Source: Anthonomus grandis grandis (Eukaryota; Arthropoda; Insecta; Coleoptera; Curculionidae). Taken from it: 64,000 nt of DNA. The notes beneath the pieces were generated by a model, which was not told where the DNA came from, ran no database searches, and saw nothing but the letters and a program-made list of their open reading frames with translations. The stretch spans positions 8,432,001-8,496,000 of the forward strand of contig NC_065551.1 in the NCBI RefSeq assembly GCF_022605725.1, given 5' to 3'. Every line of letters starts with the position of its first letter. Within the stretch, counting starts at the first letter, position 1. Shown piece after piece: positions 10,940-21,694 of this stretch. Both the position numbers and the translations under genes were made by a program.

Positions 10940-13006
10940 CTCTATTTCAGAAGTGTGTGCAATAAAACCTCATTAGGTATGCAAAAGTGGTATCTGGTGA
11001 TCCACCAATATTTAATGCCACTACCTTAGTTGGGTATTAGTTTCAATGTAAAATTCTTTCTTTTCGTTGATTGCAGGTAGTGCCACCCGGTTTTGGGTCA
11101 ATTTATGAGTTTTGCCCATTGTTACCCACTGATAAACATTGAAAACGGTTCGCCAAAGGCGTGCAACTGGGACTTGTTTTTTACCTTATAATTAATGTAC
11201 TTAAATGCTATTTTATTTTAGAAAGTTACTTTTGTTTAAATGGAATAATATATTTTTTTCACAAATTTATTGAAAATGTCACTTTTGGATCTGGCACTTT
11301 TTGAACAGTGTATAACAATTTTAAATTATAATAGATTGTAGTCTTCTTCGTCATCTGACGAACTGTCATCACCTCTTGACATTATAATTAAAGGATCGAC
11401 TGTCTGATCGATGAGGTTGTCAAGATCCCACATTTTGTTCTCTTGCTTAATTACATGCTGGACTGCTTTACGCCAATTCTCTGGTGTCGCTTCCGTAATG
11501 GCTTGATCAAACAGTAGCTTAACATCTTTCATTTTAAAAGTCGTGTTTTGTCTTGCTACAAATCCTTTTACCTGCGCCCATATCAGTTCTATAGGATTTA
11601 GTTCGCAATGATATGGCGGTAAGCGCAGTACAGTTATATTATATTTTTCGGCTATATCTTCCACGGCGTATTTCATGAAACGAGTTTTGTGTAAGTTTGC
11701 TATTGCCAGCAGTTCTTTTTTTATCAAATTTGCTTCAAACGCAATACCTTTTGCAGTCAGCCAATCGATAATTTCTTGGTTTCTCCAACTTGAAGTTGGC
11801 GTCTTCTCTATTCGCCGTGAATGATAGCTTGCGTTATCCATAACCACCACCGAATTAGCCGGAAGAAATTTTATCATTTCACCAAAATAGTCCTCGAAAA
11901 CGTCTGAGTTCATGTCTTCATGGTAATCTCCTGTGCGAGTCGACTCAAAGGTTAGCAGACCTTCTTTTAAAAATCCCTCTTCGCTTCCAATATGTGTGAT
12001 TATAAGTCTTTTTCCTTTTCCCGAAGGTACTTTAATACCCGTAGACAGGCCTTCTATGAAAGCTTGGCGAGCACTGGTTATATTTTTGTCTTGCCACATT
12101 TTTTGGACTATATAACCTTCGTTAATCCACGTCTCATCAAGATAAAAAACTTTCTTTTGCTCCCTGCGGTACTGCTTGATACTTCTCAAGTATTGTTGTC
12201 TCCAACAAACAATTTCGTCGCTCTCCAGTAAAAGTGCTTTGCGGTTATGCTTTTCCCAGGCAAAATCCATATTTTTTAAAGTTTTCCATAAAAGTTTTCT
12301 ACTTATCAACGGAATACTGTCATCTCGGCCAAGCTCCATTAAAATTTTGTCTAGGGTGGGTATTTCCTTTTTAAAATAAAAAGAGTGAACTTTTCTTCGA
12401 ATTATACATTTAGCATTTTCATCAAGGACTTTTGTAAGTCGTCCTGGCTTTTGCTTGGGAGATTCCACTTGACCTGCTACTTTTCTTTCCGGCAACAATT
12501 TGAAAATGGTGGACTTTCCAATTCCACTCATTCGAGAACATTTTTCAACAATTTCTTGCACAGTAAAACTAGGGTAATCGTGTTTTATGCAATCATGTAC
12601 ATTTAAAATAATAACTTTTTCACTCAGCGATAGTGGAGAATTTTTAGTACATCTTTTCGTTGGACTGAATACCTCCATTTTTTAAATATTGGGATTATAA
12701 TATTGTGATTACACTACAGCGTAGCAGTGACTAATAACGTTTAAAATATGATTTAAAAGTATTTATAGTCTGTATATATTACCTGACCCCATTTTTGCAT
12801 GTTACAAAGCGTTAAAAGATAGGTACCTATACAAAAGGATTAAGAGTATTTATTTAGTATTTAATCTCTTTCATAATAAAGGCATTTAATCCGTGAAAAT
12901 TAAATTCATAAATATTATAAGTACCTGCGCCTATGAACTACCACGAAATGTAGCCAAACAGAACGGAATTCCCCAGTTTATTGCTCTATACACTTCTGAA
13001 ATAGAG
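10940..13006 (-). mobile_element. DD82E (Sailor-type) Tc1/mariner-superfamily transposon, full length
   Basis: The ends CTCTATTTCAGAAGTGT (from 10940) and its inverted copy (ending 13006) match perfectly for about 17 bases and diverge inside. TA flanks both ends (10938-10939 and 13007-13008). The single gene is on the minus strand and uninterrupted. The element is 2067 bp. An apparently intact ORF with matched ends and a TA duplication suggests a recent insertion. Confidence 0.92.
11326..12678 (-). CDS. DD82E transposase (DDE_3 / Tc1-mariner superfamily), intact 450 aa
   Basis: A cut-and-paste transposase. The N-terminal ~150 residues look like a helix-turn-helix DNA-binding region (LSLSEKVIILNVHDC; SGIGKSTIFKLLPER). 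The catalytic core has FYLDETWINEGY (first Asp), VVMDNASYHS (second Asp) and CELNPIELIWAQVK (Glu). I count 82 residues between the second Asp and the Glu, the spacing that gives the DD82E/Sailor group its name; classical Tc1 is DD34E. The C-terminus is acidic (DDSSSDDEED). The start at 12678 is the first ATG and follows an in-frame stop. No internal stop or frameshift was found, so it could be functional. Confidence 0.93.
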   Translation of the reverse strand: MEVFSPTKRCTKNSPLSLSEKVIILNVHDCIKHDYPSFTVQEIVEKCSRMSGIGKSTIFKLLPERKVAGQVESPKQKPGRLTKVLDENAKCIIRRKVHSFYFKKEIPTLDKILMELGRDDSIPLISRKLLWKTLKNMDFAWEKHNRKALLLESDEIVCWRQQYLRSIKQYRREQKKVFYLDETWINEGYIVQKMWQDKNITSARQAFIEGLSTGIKVPSGKGKRLIITHIGSEEGFLKEGLLTFESTRTGDYHEDMNSDVFEDYFGEMIKFLPANSVVVMDNASYHSRRIEKTPTSSWRNQEIIDWLTAKGIAFEANLIKKELLAIANLHKTRFMKYAVEDIAEKYNITVLRLPPYHCELNPIELIWAQVKGFVARQNTTFKMKDVKLLFDQAITEATPENWRKAVQHVIKQENKMWDLDNLIDQTVDPLIIMSRGDDSSSDDEEDYNLL

Positions 13007-13569
13007 TATAGCTACTTGTTTGGACGTGTCAGCTGATTTAGAACGCTTCATTTACGTTTTTTAGTTCGTTTTTTTAAGCGGTCAGTTGTGTTTTGATAAG
13101 CATTGCGTTCGTGTGTAAACTTTTTTCGTGCAAAATGAGTTGAGGCAAAAAAGTATTAATGATGCTGCCCAAACAACCATCTTTAGAAAATATTCCTGAC
13201 GTCATTAACTTTTAGGATAGCTTAAGTTCGTATCTAAAGTTATTCTCAGAAGTACCTAATTATGGCTGTTTCTGTAAATTATTTAGTATTACATTAATTA
13301 TTTATAGCAATACAAAACGTGTAAAAAAAACTGTGGATGGTTTTTGCGTAAAAATCAATCGTAAATCTATATCTATCTATTTTATGAGTGTGTGTGATGG
13401 TGCTAAAGCGATTTTAGAGTTTTGTTTGTCAATATCAATTGTTATTAACGTAATAGTATTATTTTTACAATACGTAGGTACAACAGTACAACTACCTTTT
13501 CCTAAGAAATTAAAATTTTCGTTAAAAGATATAGTTTTTTGAGTTTTAATTATAAAAATGTCTTTTTAG

Positions 13570-14806
13570 AAAATCTTAATCAGGCACCATTTTGTTCGGC
13601 CCACTCTGATTCAAATACAGTCTTTGCTGAAGAACCCGAATCCACCAGCCAATCAGTTAACGGTAAATAAGATTAGTAATAATATGAGAATTATCTATAT
13701 AAATAATAGTAATATTATTCTTTAATTTTCTTTATTCTTCATAAATTCTTTTATTCTATTATTATTCTTATTTATGATTTTTTAGCAGAACTTGACGAAG
13801 AACCTTTTGGTTCAGATGACTCCATTAAACATGCAGACTATCTTCCCAGACCAATTGGTAAGTTAATAAAAACACTAATGACTCTTGGTGTTAATTATAA
13901 TTTTTTTAGATGATGGTGGCTTAGACAATCACGTAGTACTTAGAAATACTAATCAAATACCAAGAGATACATCAGTTGAACCAAAAAATAAAAAGAAAAG
14001 ATGTCCCACTTTTTGGAAAAAAAAATGTTCGCAGAGACAATAAGAATTCGGGGATTCCATATATAAACTCAAAAGGAAATCACGTTCCAGGCAGGTTCTT
14101 AGGTGAACCATGCAACAATTCTTGCAGGTAGGAATAAGATTGACACTTCTTTAAACGTAGATCATAATTTTTTTTCAATTTCGGATTAAATGCAAAACTC
14201 GTATTAGCCAGGAAGAAAGGATAAATATTTTTACATCATTTTGGAATCTTGCAAATGTTGATAGGCAACGAGATTTCCTAAATAATTTGCTAGAGGTTAT
14301 CGATTGTAAAAGAAGAACAACTGGCACTAACAACTTAAGAAGACTCAAATCTATGACATTTTATCTGTGCATTAAGGATTCTAGAATAAATGTATGTAGA
14401 ACAATGCTACTTAATACCCTTGGTAATAAAAAGGGATTTTTGAATTTTGCCATTAAAAAACGTGTCCCAAATAGTAACACCACAGAAAAAGATAAGAGAG
14501 GCGGTTATGGTAACTCTAAAATATCAGATGATGCAGTAAATTTTTTAAAACAACATATTCAGAAACTTCCTACAGTCTCTTCTCATTACTGCATAAAATC
14601 CAAAATTGAACCTAAAGCAGATGCACATAGTTATACCAAGAAGTGCCAAAGAAAATATGGAATGTTTAAAGGAGTCATTCTATCCCCATATTTTTAATTC
14701 TCATTTTAATCTATCATTCCATAAGCCTCGAAAGGATAATGCCTATGAATCTGCTAACACGGAAATCAAAGTAAATTTGCTGCAAAACTATGAAGATCAC
14801 AAATAA
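13570..14806 (+). pseudogene. Truncated relative of the 58-60 kb transposon protein
   Basis: Several short exons can be read with plausible splice sites: one ending QPAN/SQSVN before GTAAAT at 13662, ELDEEPFGSDDSIKH (about 13787-13859), DDGGLDNHVVLRN (from about 13911), and the block from 14190 with EERINIFTSFWNLANVDRQR, INVCRTMLLNTLGNKKG, LPTVSSHYC. The order and motifs (HVPG, PCxxxC, ERxxIF, VCxTMxxNTLG, SHYC, FHKPRKD) match the protein in the 57681-61029 element. A frameshift in the A run near 14015-14023 and another near 14640 break it, and the frame ends at 14806 just after the PRKD block. The whole C-terminal nuclease-like half is therefore absent. No inverted ends were found here. Confidence 0.65.
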
Positions 14807-15667
14807 ATATAAATAATATTTTTAAAATATTATTTATTTTATATTTTTTTATTATATTTGATCCGTTATTAAACCACAACGCGGTATATAAGAGCACCCA
14901 CACTGATAGATTTTGTATTATTTGCTATGAAGTTTGATGTTCCAGAATGGGTCTATGATTTTGTTTTCCGATTTGAGGGATCTTGCTGTGGTATTTTTTG
15001 GCAATGGCTTTGACTTTCTCCATGTTTCTATATGGGATTGTGTGACATCCTGCACATTTGTTCGGTATTCCTGGGTTACACAGCTGCAATTCTGAAATAA
15101 ACTGTTGGCAAATAATCTTTCACTTTATTTGAGTAACATCGCATCCTATATATTTTCCAAGATCCTTTGTTTCAGTTCCCTATACAACTCAATATTTAAA
15201 AGTAGGTGAAATGTATCAATATAAACTATTTAAGAGTGCAAATACAATTATAATTATTAGAACCATATCATTACTTCAAAAACATCTGACATTATCATGT
15301 AACGGCTTAGGCAACGAAGGTGTTGGGTGCGGAAATTAATGTATTAACTTACTTAATAACTATAGTATAAGTCACAGGTTAAAAGGAAAACGATGGCATT
15401 TCTCTTATATCTTCTTTACAACAGTCCGATATAAATGGAACAATATTTACGCGAAGACGTGCGACGTATTATACTGCATTTCCCCTTTCAACGGCAAGCG
15501 CAAGTTCGCAAATTCTAATTCCTGCTAAAATATCAGTACCCCAGCAAGAATTCGGCGGGCCGTTATATCATTTTGGTTAAACCTAATAATTATTCATCCT
15601 AAATATGTCTATATTTATTTTTAAATGTTATATTAACTAGGAAAATCATAATTTTCCCTTCAGCCAA
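14807..15667. other. Stretch with one possible orphan exon, otherwise nothing
   Basis: On the minus strand, about 15095-14920, a TTTCAG acceptor precedes an open stretch reading LQLCNPGIPNKCAGCHTIPY followed by a lysine-rich tail. It looks coding but I do not recognise it and found no partner exon. A palindromic AT-rich run lies at about 14806-14850. Confidence 0.25.
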
Positions 15668-16095
15668 TTAGCCTGACCAATTGTGCACTCCAAACTTTCT
15701 AACGTTACAAATAAGTTTTAAACTTAAAAAGTAAAGAACTTCAACGATTGACAAGAACGAAAATCCGGTAAATAACCCCAAAATGCCGCCACAATTGGCA
15801 AGAAAATCAACCCTGCCATACAACTCGTTTCGTTCAGATGTAATAAATTGTTGCTCTTTAAAGAATATAGTGATCCTGGTGAGCGCTACGTTGGGAAACT
15901 CGGATTTATTGGCCTTAAATGCGTCGAACAGATCAGGCCACATAAAGTCTGCTTGCGATGTTTCTGCGTTGTACACGAGCGACATGCAACCAGGCAAGCA
16001 GTCACAGTCTGAGCTTGGAACATCTTTGACTGATGAGGCCGCGTAGTTTTCATACCGGTGCATTGATAATTCGACGGCTCTTTGACGAAGTTCCT
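15668..16095 (-). CDS. Pickpocket-type DEG/ENaC channel, last exon (copy 1)
   Basis: A minus-strand exon starting after an ATTCCAG acceptor (first base 16095) and ending in TAA at 15670-15668. It encodes the C-terminal part of an amiloride-sensitive sodium channel: the cysteine-rich extracellular end (SDCDCLPGC), a beta-strand block (FFKEQQFITSERNELYG), and the second membrane helix VDFLANCGGILGLFTGFSFL with the GFS (G-x-S) selectivity filter, then a short cytoplasmic tail. About 142 residues of a protein usually 450-550 long. I could not recognise any upstream exon between 16100 and 20600, so this copy may be a fragment, or its other exons are too short or too far away. A second, very similar exon lies at 20666-21075. 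Confidence 0.88.
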
Positions 16096-16145
16096 CTGGA
16101 ATTAAAATAGTTCATATAGTAAACAAAAATATAGAGATGCAACTG

Positions 16146-16243
16146 TCGATTCTAAAGTACACCTATCACAACAGAAGGATTAGTATTATTACAGTCGATT
16201 CTAATGTACACCTATCACAACAGAAGGATTAGTATAACGTTAT
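16146..16243. repeat. 49-bp tandem duplication
   Basis: The unit TCGATTCTAAAGTACACCTA... starts at 16146 and again at 16195. The copies are nearly identical (one A/T difference seen, with divergence at the end of the second). It lies just upstream of the copy 1 channel exon. Confidence 0.85.
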
Positions 16244-17077
16244 AACAGTAAAACGCACGGCTTTCAAATTAGGGTATGGTGAACATACTGCAACTACCCA
16301 TTGACATAAATACCTCGTACCTTGGACTCCCGTTTATTGTCAGACAAAGAAGGTAGTAGGTAAGTTATGCCCGAATGACATGGAAAGGGCGAACATAAAA
16401 GAATCAGCCCAGGCGCTGAGTTTGAATTCTGTTTCATCGGCCCATGCAATACTATAACATTCAAGCAAACAAAGATATTTATCGATTTTAATCTTAACAC
16501 ATTTTTTTTGTATAGAAACGAAATCATTAATGAAAAGCTTGTGAAGTAATGCTCGTAGAACATTGTGGTTGATTAAAAATCAATTATCTGCTAGTTTTAA
16601 TGCCGTTCATCAGTTATTGTGGTCATCTACGTACCTAAAATTAAAGAACATGAGATTAAAACAACATGTTTAAAACTGGCTAAGTATTTTCCTTTATTAA
16701 GGTCCATCACTTGTGTCATGTCACAGGTTATAATGGAATTAACACTACAATTTTTTCTAAACTATTTCCTACTTAATCTAGTGCTAGTACAAATATAATT
16801 CACTTAAAATTAGAAGGTTATAATATCTGCCTACCTCTTACTAATAAATATATCCAATATTTGTTAGGACTAGTCCACGAACTTAATAAATATACCTGGA
16901 CTGCCAATTCAATGAAAAGTAAATGACCACTACTAAGTGGCCGCCATTTTGCGTGATTGTGTCCTTTCGATGTTGGTCACTCTGACAAATTTCAGTTGTG
17001 CCAATTGTAGGGGAACAAAACAACTAAAGTTTTTGAGAGGTTATGTTTACAAATACAAATTAGAAAGTTACATTTAG
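16244..17077. other. No recognised gene
   Basis: Open frames here do not resemble channel exons or transposon proteins. 17070-17077 is the left target duplication of the hAT element. Confidence 0.4.
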
Positions 17078-18057
17078 TAGAGATGTTGATTTTCGTTACT
17101 TTTGATTACTCGTTACTAATCGTTACTCGACTATTAAGTAATCATTTAAACTATTCGTTACTTTGATTACTATGATTACTGTACTGATTGTGTTACTTTT
17201 ATTGGTATTTGCAAGTAAAATATCGGTATCGATTGACAATAATCATGCACAAAAATTAATAATAAATATTAAAAAAAATTAACATTTAATTAAAAATAAA
17301 AATGCTGATTTGGTATTTACCTATTAATTAAAATGTATTGTTTTAAAAAAAATTTATTATTATAAAAAAAAACAACAAAATGTGACGTTTAGAAAAATAA
17401 AACTTATAAATGTTGGTTATTATGTAAAAAAATGATCATTTCCACGTTTTTACCTTTTAGGCTGTTTCTCCTTTCTGACAATATCTGTCCTGCGGTGGAA
17501 AATGTCCTTTCAGATGGGACTGATGTTGCTACTATGCATAAGTATTTTTTTGCTAATTTACAAAGATGAGGATATATTGCCGTTCTAGCTTTCCAGCAGT
17601 CTAATGGATTATCTTTTCTGTTCAAAAGATCCTCAGCTATATAAGAGCGACATTCTAAAATAGCTGCTATTTTTGCATCAATTTCTTTTCGCGCAGTTGC
17701 AATTTTATCCAAATCTACCCAAATCAAATTTTTCTGTCGTTCCGTTTCGGAATCTGCTTCTTCTAGTAGATGCTCAGTTTCACGTGGTAAATCCCGGCGT
17801 TCTGCACCTATCAACCGAGCTACTTCTGTTTCAAAGTGTTCTTTGGCCAAATTGAAATTATGTTCTGATAAAAAAACTTTAAAACGTGCATACATACGTA
17901 CGGTGGTCTGCGCTTGATGCTGTATAAATAGTATAGAGTATAGGTATTAGGTAGTAATCAAAGTAATCATATGTTTTTGAATTCGGTATTCGTTACTTCG
18001 GGTATCAATGTGTAACGAGTACTCCTGTAACGAATAGTTACTTTTTCAACATCTCTA
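17078..18057 (-). mobile_element. hAT transposon, internally deleted, with 8-bp target duplication
   Basis: Both ends begin TAGAGATGTTGA (17078 onward and inverted, ending 18057). The 8-bp sequence ACATTTAG flanks it exactly on both sides (17070-17077 and 18058-18065), the hallmark of hAT insertion. The element is 980 bp and carries only the C-terminal part of a transposase. The left 130 bases repeat GTTACT/GATTACT many times in both orientations, and the right end has GTAACGA repeats, probably transposase-binding sites. Confidence 0.95.
17404..17895 (-). CDS. hAT transposase C-terminal (dimerisation) fragment
   Basis: A minus-strand frame of 163 codons, ending in the hAT C-terminal dimerisation block: YLCIVATSVPSERTFSTAG followed by QILSERRNSLKGKNVEM. 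This region packs against the RNase H-like core in hAT enzymes. The BED zinc finger and the catalytic Asp residues are absent, so the product could not transpose DNA. It could only act on dimer formation if expressed. The frame is open upstream of 17895 for a few more codons into the element's right side. Confidence 0.88.
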   Translation of the reverse strand: MYARFKVFLSEHNFNLAKEHFETEVARLIGAERRDLPRETEHLLEEADSETERQKNLIWVDLDKIATARKEIDAKIAAILECRSYIAEDLLNRKDNPLDCWKARTAIYPHLCKLAKKYLCIVATSVPSERTFSTAGQILSERRNSLKGKNVEMIIFLHNNQHL

Positions 18058-18631
18058 ACATTTAGTTAAGAATTTAAGAGAATTGCCTTAGATCTGTGAT
18101 TTTTCTTGTATTTCTATAACAATTTCGTTAATATTTATTTAAGGAAGTAATCCTCACCTAAAATGAGATAAAGTTTCAATTAACTTAAGATAGATGCATG
18201 GACTTTAAAATATTTGTTTAATTATTCTGATAATCTTGAATCTTATAAATCCTAATACCATGAAAATGATGATCTTCATTAAAATTTTTGCTTGTATTTA
18301 CTTTCTTTACTTTCGTTTCTTTTAATTTTTACTATTACGACTTTTACTTTCCTATTTACAGTGTTTCCACATTAATAGGTACAACCATCCGTAGAAATTA
18401 AAATATAGATGATTTTATGAGGGTTTGTAATTAGCAAGGGTTTATATAGTAAAAATATACAACTCTTTATATTACTCTCATCATAAACACAGACAGACAA
18501 TTTACAATAATTCGGTTTTGAGAAACAGTGAACCAAATATGTTTAAACAAGGATGGTGATCTATTATCCACATCATATATCCATCCCATGTTTGCATCGA
18601 TATTTAGAGTCGACGATGTATCGATATATCA

Positions 18632-19180
18632 TTGAAAAACTTAACCATTAGCATACTAATGCCGCCTTGCAGAAATACGATAAAATCAAGGATAATCAAA
18701 AAGTATGAGGCAATTTCTACTGTTTATAAGGAAAAGTTGGCGAAAATTGATAATTTAGTTTTAACTACAAATATTTGGACCAAGACGATGCAGATGAAAA
18801 GTTTTCTGGGCATAACTGTTCATTTTTTGGAAGGCATAAATATGACGTCTAGTTCATTGGATGTCATCGAGCTATCGGAATCCCATACCGCTGATTATAT
18901 TAGTGACATATTAAATAAGGTTTTACAAGACTGGAATATAAAAAATGACTCGATCACAGCTATAGTCACTGACAATGATGCCAAAATGTTGAACGCAATT
19001 GGAAATTTTTTTGGCATGAACAGGCACTTAAGTTGTTTTACTTACACATTGAATTTGACTGTAGAAAATGCATTGCAACGCTCGCGACTTGAAGTTGTTT
19101 ATGAACCCCAAATCAATAGTATATGTTTAGTTAAAAGAGCTAAAACTATATTTATGGCACTAATTAAAGAAATACAATAA
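18632..19180 (+). pseudogene. hAT (ZBED-like) transposase fragment
   Basis: A 182-codon plus-strand frame with the central hAT blocks: PPCRNTIKSRIIKKYEAI, VLTTNIWTKTMQMKSFLGIT (first catalytic region; an Asn stands where TTD/TTDxW usually has the first Asp), SESHTADYISDILN, AIVTDNDAKMLNA (second Asp) and HLSCFTYTLNLTVENAL (the CxxH-type block, here with Thr for His). The C-terminal part with the last acid and the dimerisation domain is missing. It is not from the same copy as 17078-18057, since strand and flanks differ. Upstream similarity continues with stops from about 18560. Confidence 0.78.
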
Positions 19181-19389
19181 AATACAAAGAGAGTAGAAAT
19201 CCGACTGCAATGTATATCCAACATTGAACATTGCCCGAATTGGAAAGAAAACAGCCATATTGTACATGAATTTGGTAATCTTCTTAAATTATTATTAATT
19301 TTATCAAATTATGGCTAATTTTTTAATCCTTTTTACTTTCTGAGCTTAGAATTAAATATTATGATTATATCACACTGGATTCCAAGTAA

Positions 19390-20060
19390 ACCTGGTACAA
19401 TCACGCAGATATCAGTATGAAGGACACCTACAAGCTTACGGGCTGTTCCAAAATCATTGCTACCCCTGAACAGAGAAAGCAAAAAGTGGAGTCCAATGCC
19501 TCGGATGCCTAAGCATCACAGGAGCTGTGTAAGCGGTATTAACCAGAGCCCGTAAAACTATATTGAACCTTCCGACCTTGAACCTGTGGAATACTAATCG
19601 AGATTATGAACTACAGACACTCGCTATGCTAAGATCTGGTCGCAGGAATTACTCTCGTTGTGATGGGGGGTGACGATATATGGAACGTGTGATTGTCTGA
19701 GAATTTGTAACGATTAAGGCATGCAGAGAGGATTAGCAGAGCTCTAGTAGGCCTACATTAGTAAATAGGAGACCATGTTATACATAAACGATTTCAGAAT
19801 GAACTACATAGCTGGTGAATGCTTCTGTTTGCTAAAACTACTGGCTGTGATAGTTTTTTAAGTTGAAGTATTCAGTATATTTAAATGCGGACAGGAAATT
19901 TTAAACTGTGGATACCGCAACACAGTCGTCTTTAATTCTATTACAGCAAAAAAGACTAGATCCAAGTTTGTTCTGGAATATTTAAAGGTTCCACACGAAT
20001 TAGTGACGTGGGGTTAAGAGTTCCTGGCCATCAGGTAATGCTGGTAATAAAGAGATAGAC
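19390..20060 (+). mobile_element. Very old LINE (R1/Jockey-like) remnant
   Basis: Fragments such as KVQCLGCLSITGAV (about 19481-19525) and a following SDLEPVEY piece match the RT/RNase H junction seen in R1- and Jockey-like elements, with many stops. Borders are uncertain. 20060-20640 holds nothing I recognise. Confidence 0.4.
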
Positions 20061-20665
20061 TTGCTAGAACCGGATTTTCAAAACTGCCGGTAACTGCCCT
20101 GAACATATAATCGGTATAGCCCAATGTGTATAGCTATCTTGTCAATTAAAAACAATAAACTCCGAAGATATGCGGCTTCCGGTATAAGCCTCCTACTCTG
20201 TTAGTCTCACCAGTCAATTATCTCTTTTAAGTCGATCAAAAATCTCGTTTAAATACATCCTAGCACTTGAAAGGCAATCACCACACCCAGGTATTTCGGA
20301 TAGTCCGGAGTGCCTTTGGGGTTGATAGAAAAAAGAAACTGCTAATTATGTTGTTGGGGAGTGGCCAGTAATTACGCTAGATTCAAATATCTAGGCATTA
20401 CTTACACTGCTTTACTAACATTACTTACACTTAAATAGCTCAGACCAGAGTAGCTTTTCCAAAATTATTGACGTCTTTGGTAACCCTCAGTGGGGGTAAC
20501 ATAACGAACCTATCAGGAAGTTGACTATATGCTTCCCACTATCCCCACCAAACTTAAATTCAATTTTATAATATGAGATAGTATGCTATAAGTAAAAAGC
20601 GTTTAGTTATAAAAACTATAAGTTGGGTGATTTATTTCTCTATTAATCTTTTTAACAAAACCTGC

Positions 20666-21075
20666 TTAGGTGTTTTGGTTTCCATTTTTGTTATCATGTT
20701 TATGGATATAGGAATCATCATTTAGAAGGTCTGGAGATCCAGACCAATAGTGAGGTCCATATTTTTTTACGTTACATATAAGTTTAAGGCTCAAAAAGTA
20801 AAGAACTTCCACTATCGACAAAAATGAAAACCCAAGGAAAAGGCCGAGAATGCCGCCACAGTTGGCCAGAAAATCGACTCTACCATACAGCTCGTTTCTT
20901 TCTGATGTGATGAATTGTTGTTCTTTAAAAAAAATAGACACTTTAGATATCATCAGGTCAGGTTCCGTCACGTTTCTTTTAAGTGCTTGAAACCACTTTT
21001 GCCACATAAAATCTGCCTGGGACGTCTCTGCGTTGTATACCAATGATGTACAGCTAGGGAGGCAATCACAGTCAG
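20666..21075 (-). CDS. Pickpocket-type DEG/ENaC channel, last exon (copy 2), cut by assembly gap
   Basis: Minus strand, ending in TAA at 20668-20666. The visible part starts at the gap with DCDCLPSCTSLVYNAETSQA and has the same FFKEQQFITSERNELYG block and second membrane helix VDFLANCGGILGLFLGFSFL with GFS filter as copy 1. The cytoplasmic tail is longer, ending in a polar stretch (NDDSYIHKHDNKNGNQNT). The most variable part against copy 1 is the QKWFQALKRN region before the last beta block. The two copies are tandem paralogues in the same orientation about 5 kb apart. The frame is intact as far as the gap. Confidence 0.88.
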
Positions 21076-21175
21076 NNNNNNNNNNNNNNNNNNNNNNNNN
21101 NNNNNNNNNNNNNNNNNNNNNNNNNNNNNNNNNNNNNNNNNNNNNNNNNNNNNNNNNNNNNNNNNNNNNNNNNNN
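21076..21175. other. Assembly gap, exactly 100 N
   Basis: A run of 100 N, a conventional placeholder for a join of unknown size. The true distance across it, and whether both sides belong together, cannot be known from this sequence. Confidence 1.
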
Positions 21176-21694
21176 ACACATCTCGCGAAGAGTGTGTAGA
21201 GAATAAAATAAATAAAGAGTTTTGGTTAGTGGTAAAACTGTTTTGTGCATTTAACAAAATTTCTCATCAAATCTTACATTAATTCCCTTTACTAAGCACC
21301 AAGTACGTTTTTTTTCGTTCTTTTAGATAGTCCTAACTCTTTTGTGCCCGGACTATTTTTTAAAATATCTTTTGACCATTATAACTTTAAGAAACAATGC
21401 TTTCGCCGCTAAAACCTGTCTATTTTAACTTACTAACAAAATGCAAACATGGTCGATAATCTATTAATAAGTACAAAAAGAAGGGTCGATAAGTACAAAA
21501 AGAAAGAAAACTGCAATTAGTTTGGTGCCCTCTATAAGTAATAAATAAAATAAAGTCAGATTTAACTTAAAACTTGTAAGCTGTGATTTTTTCCCCTTCC
21601 CTCACAATTTTTTTTCTAGATCCCTCACTATATTAAATTGTCATAAGTATTTTGAAAATTATTAAAAAACATAAACACAAGTTTTTTCCCTTAG

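Noticed and set aside
11933..12606. Plus-strand frames inside the DD82E element
   Set aside because: They are antisense to the intact transposase and show no domain.
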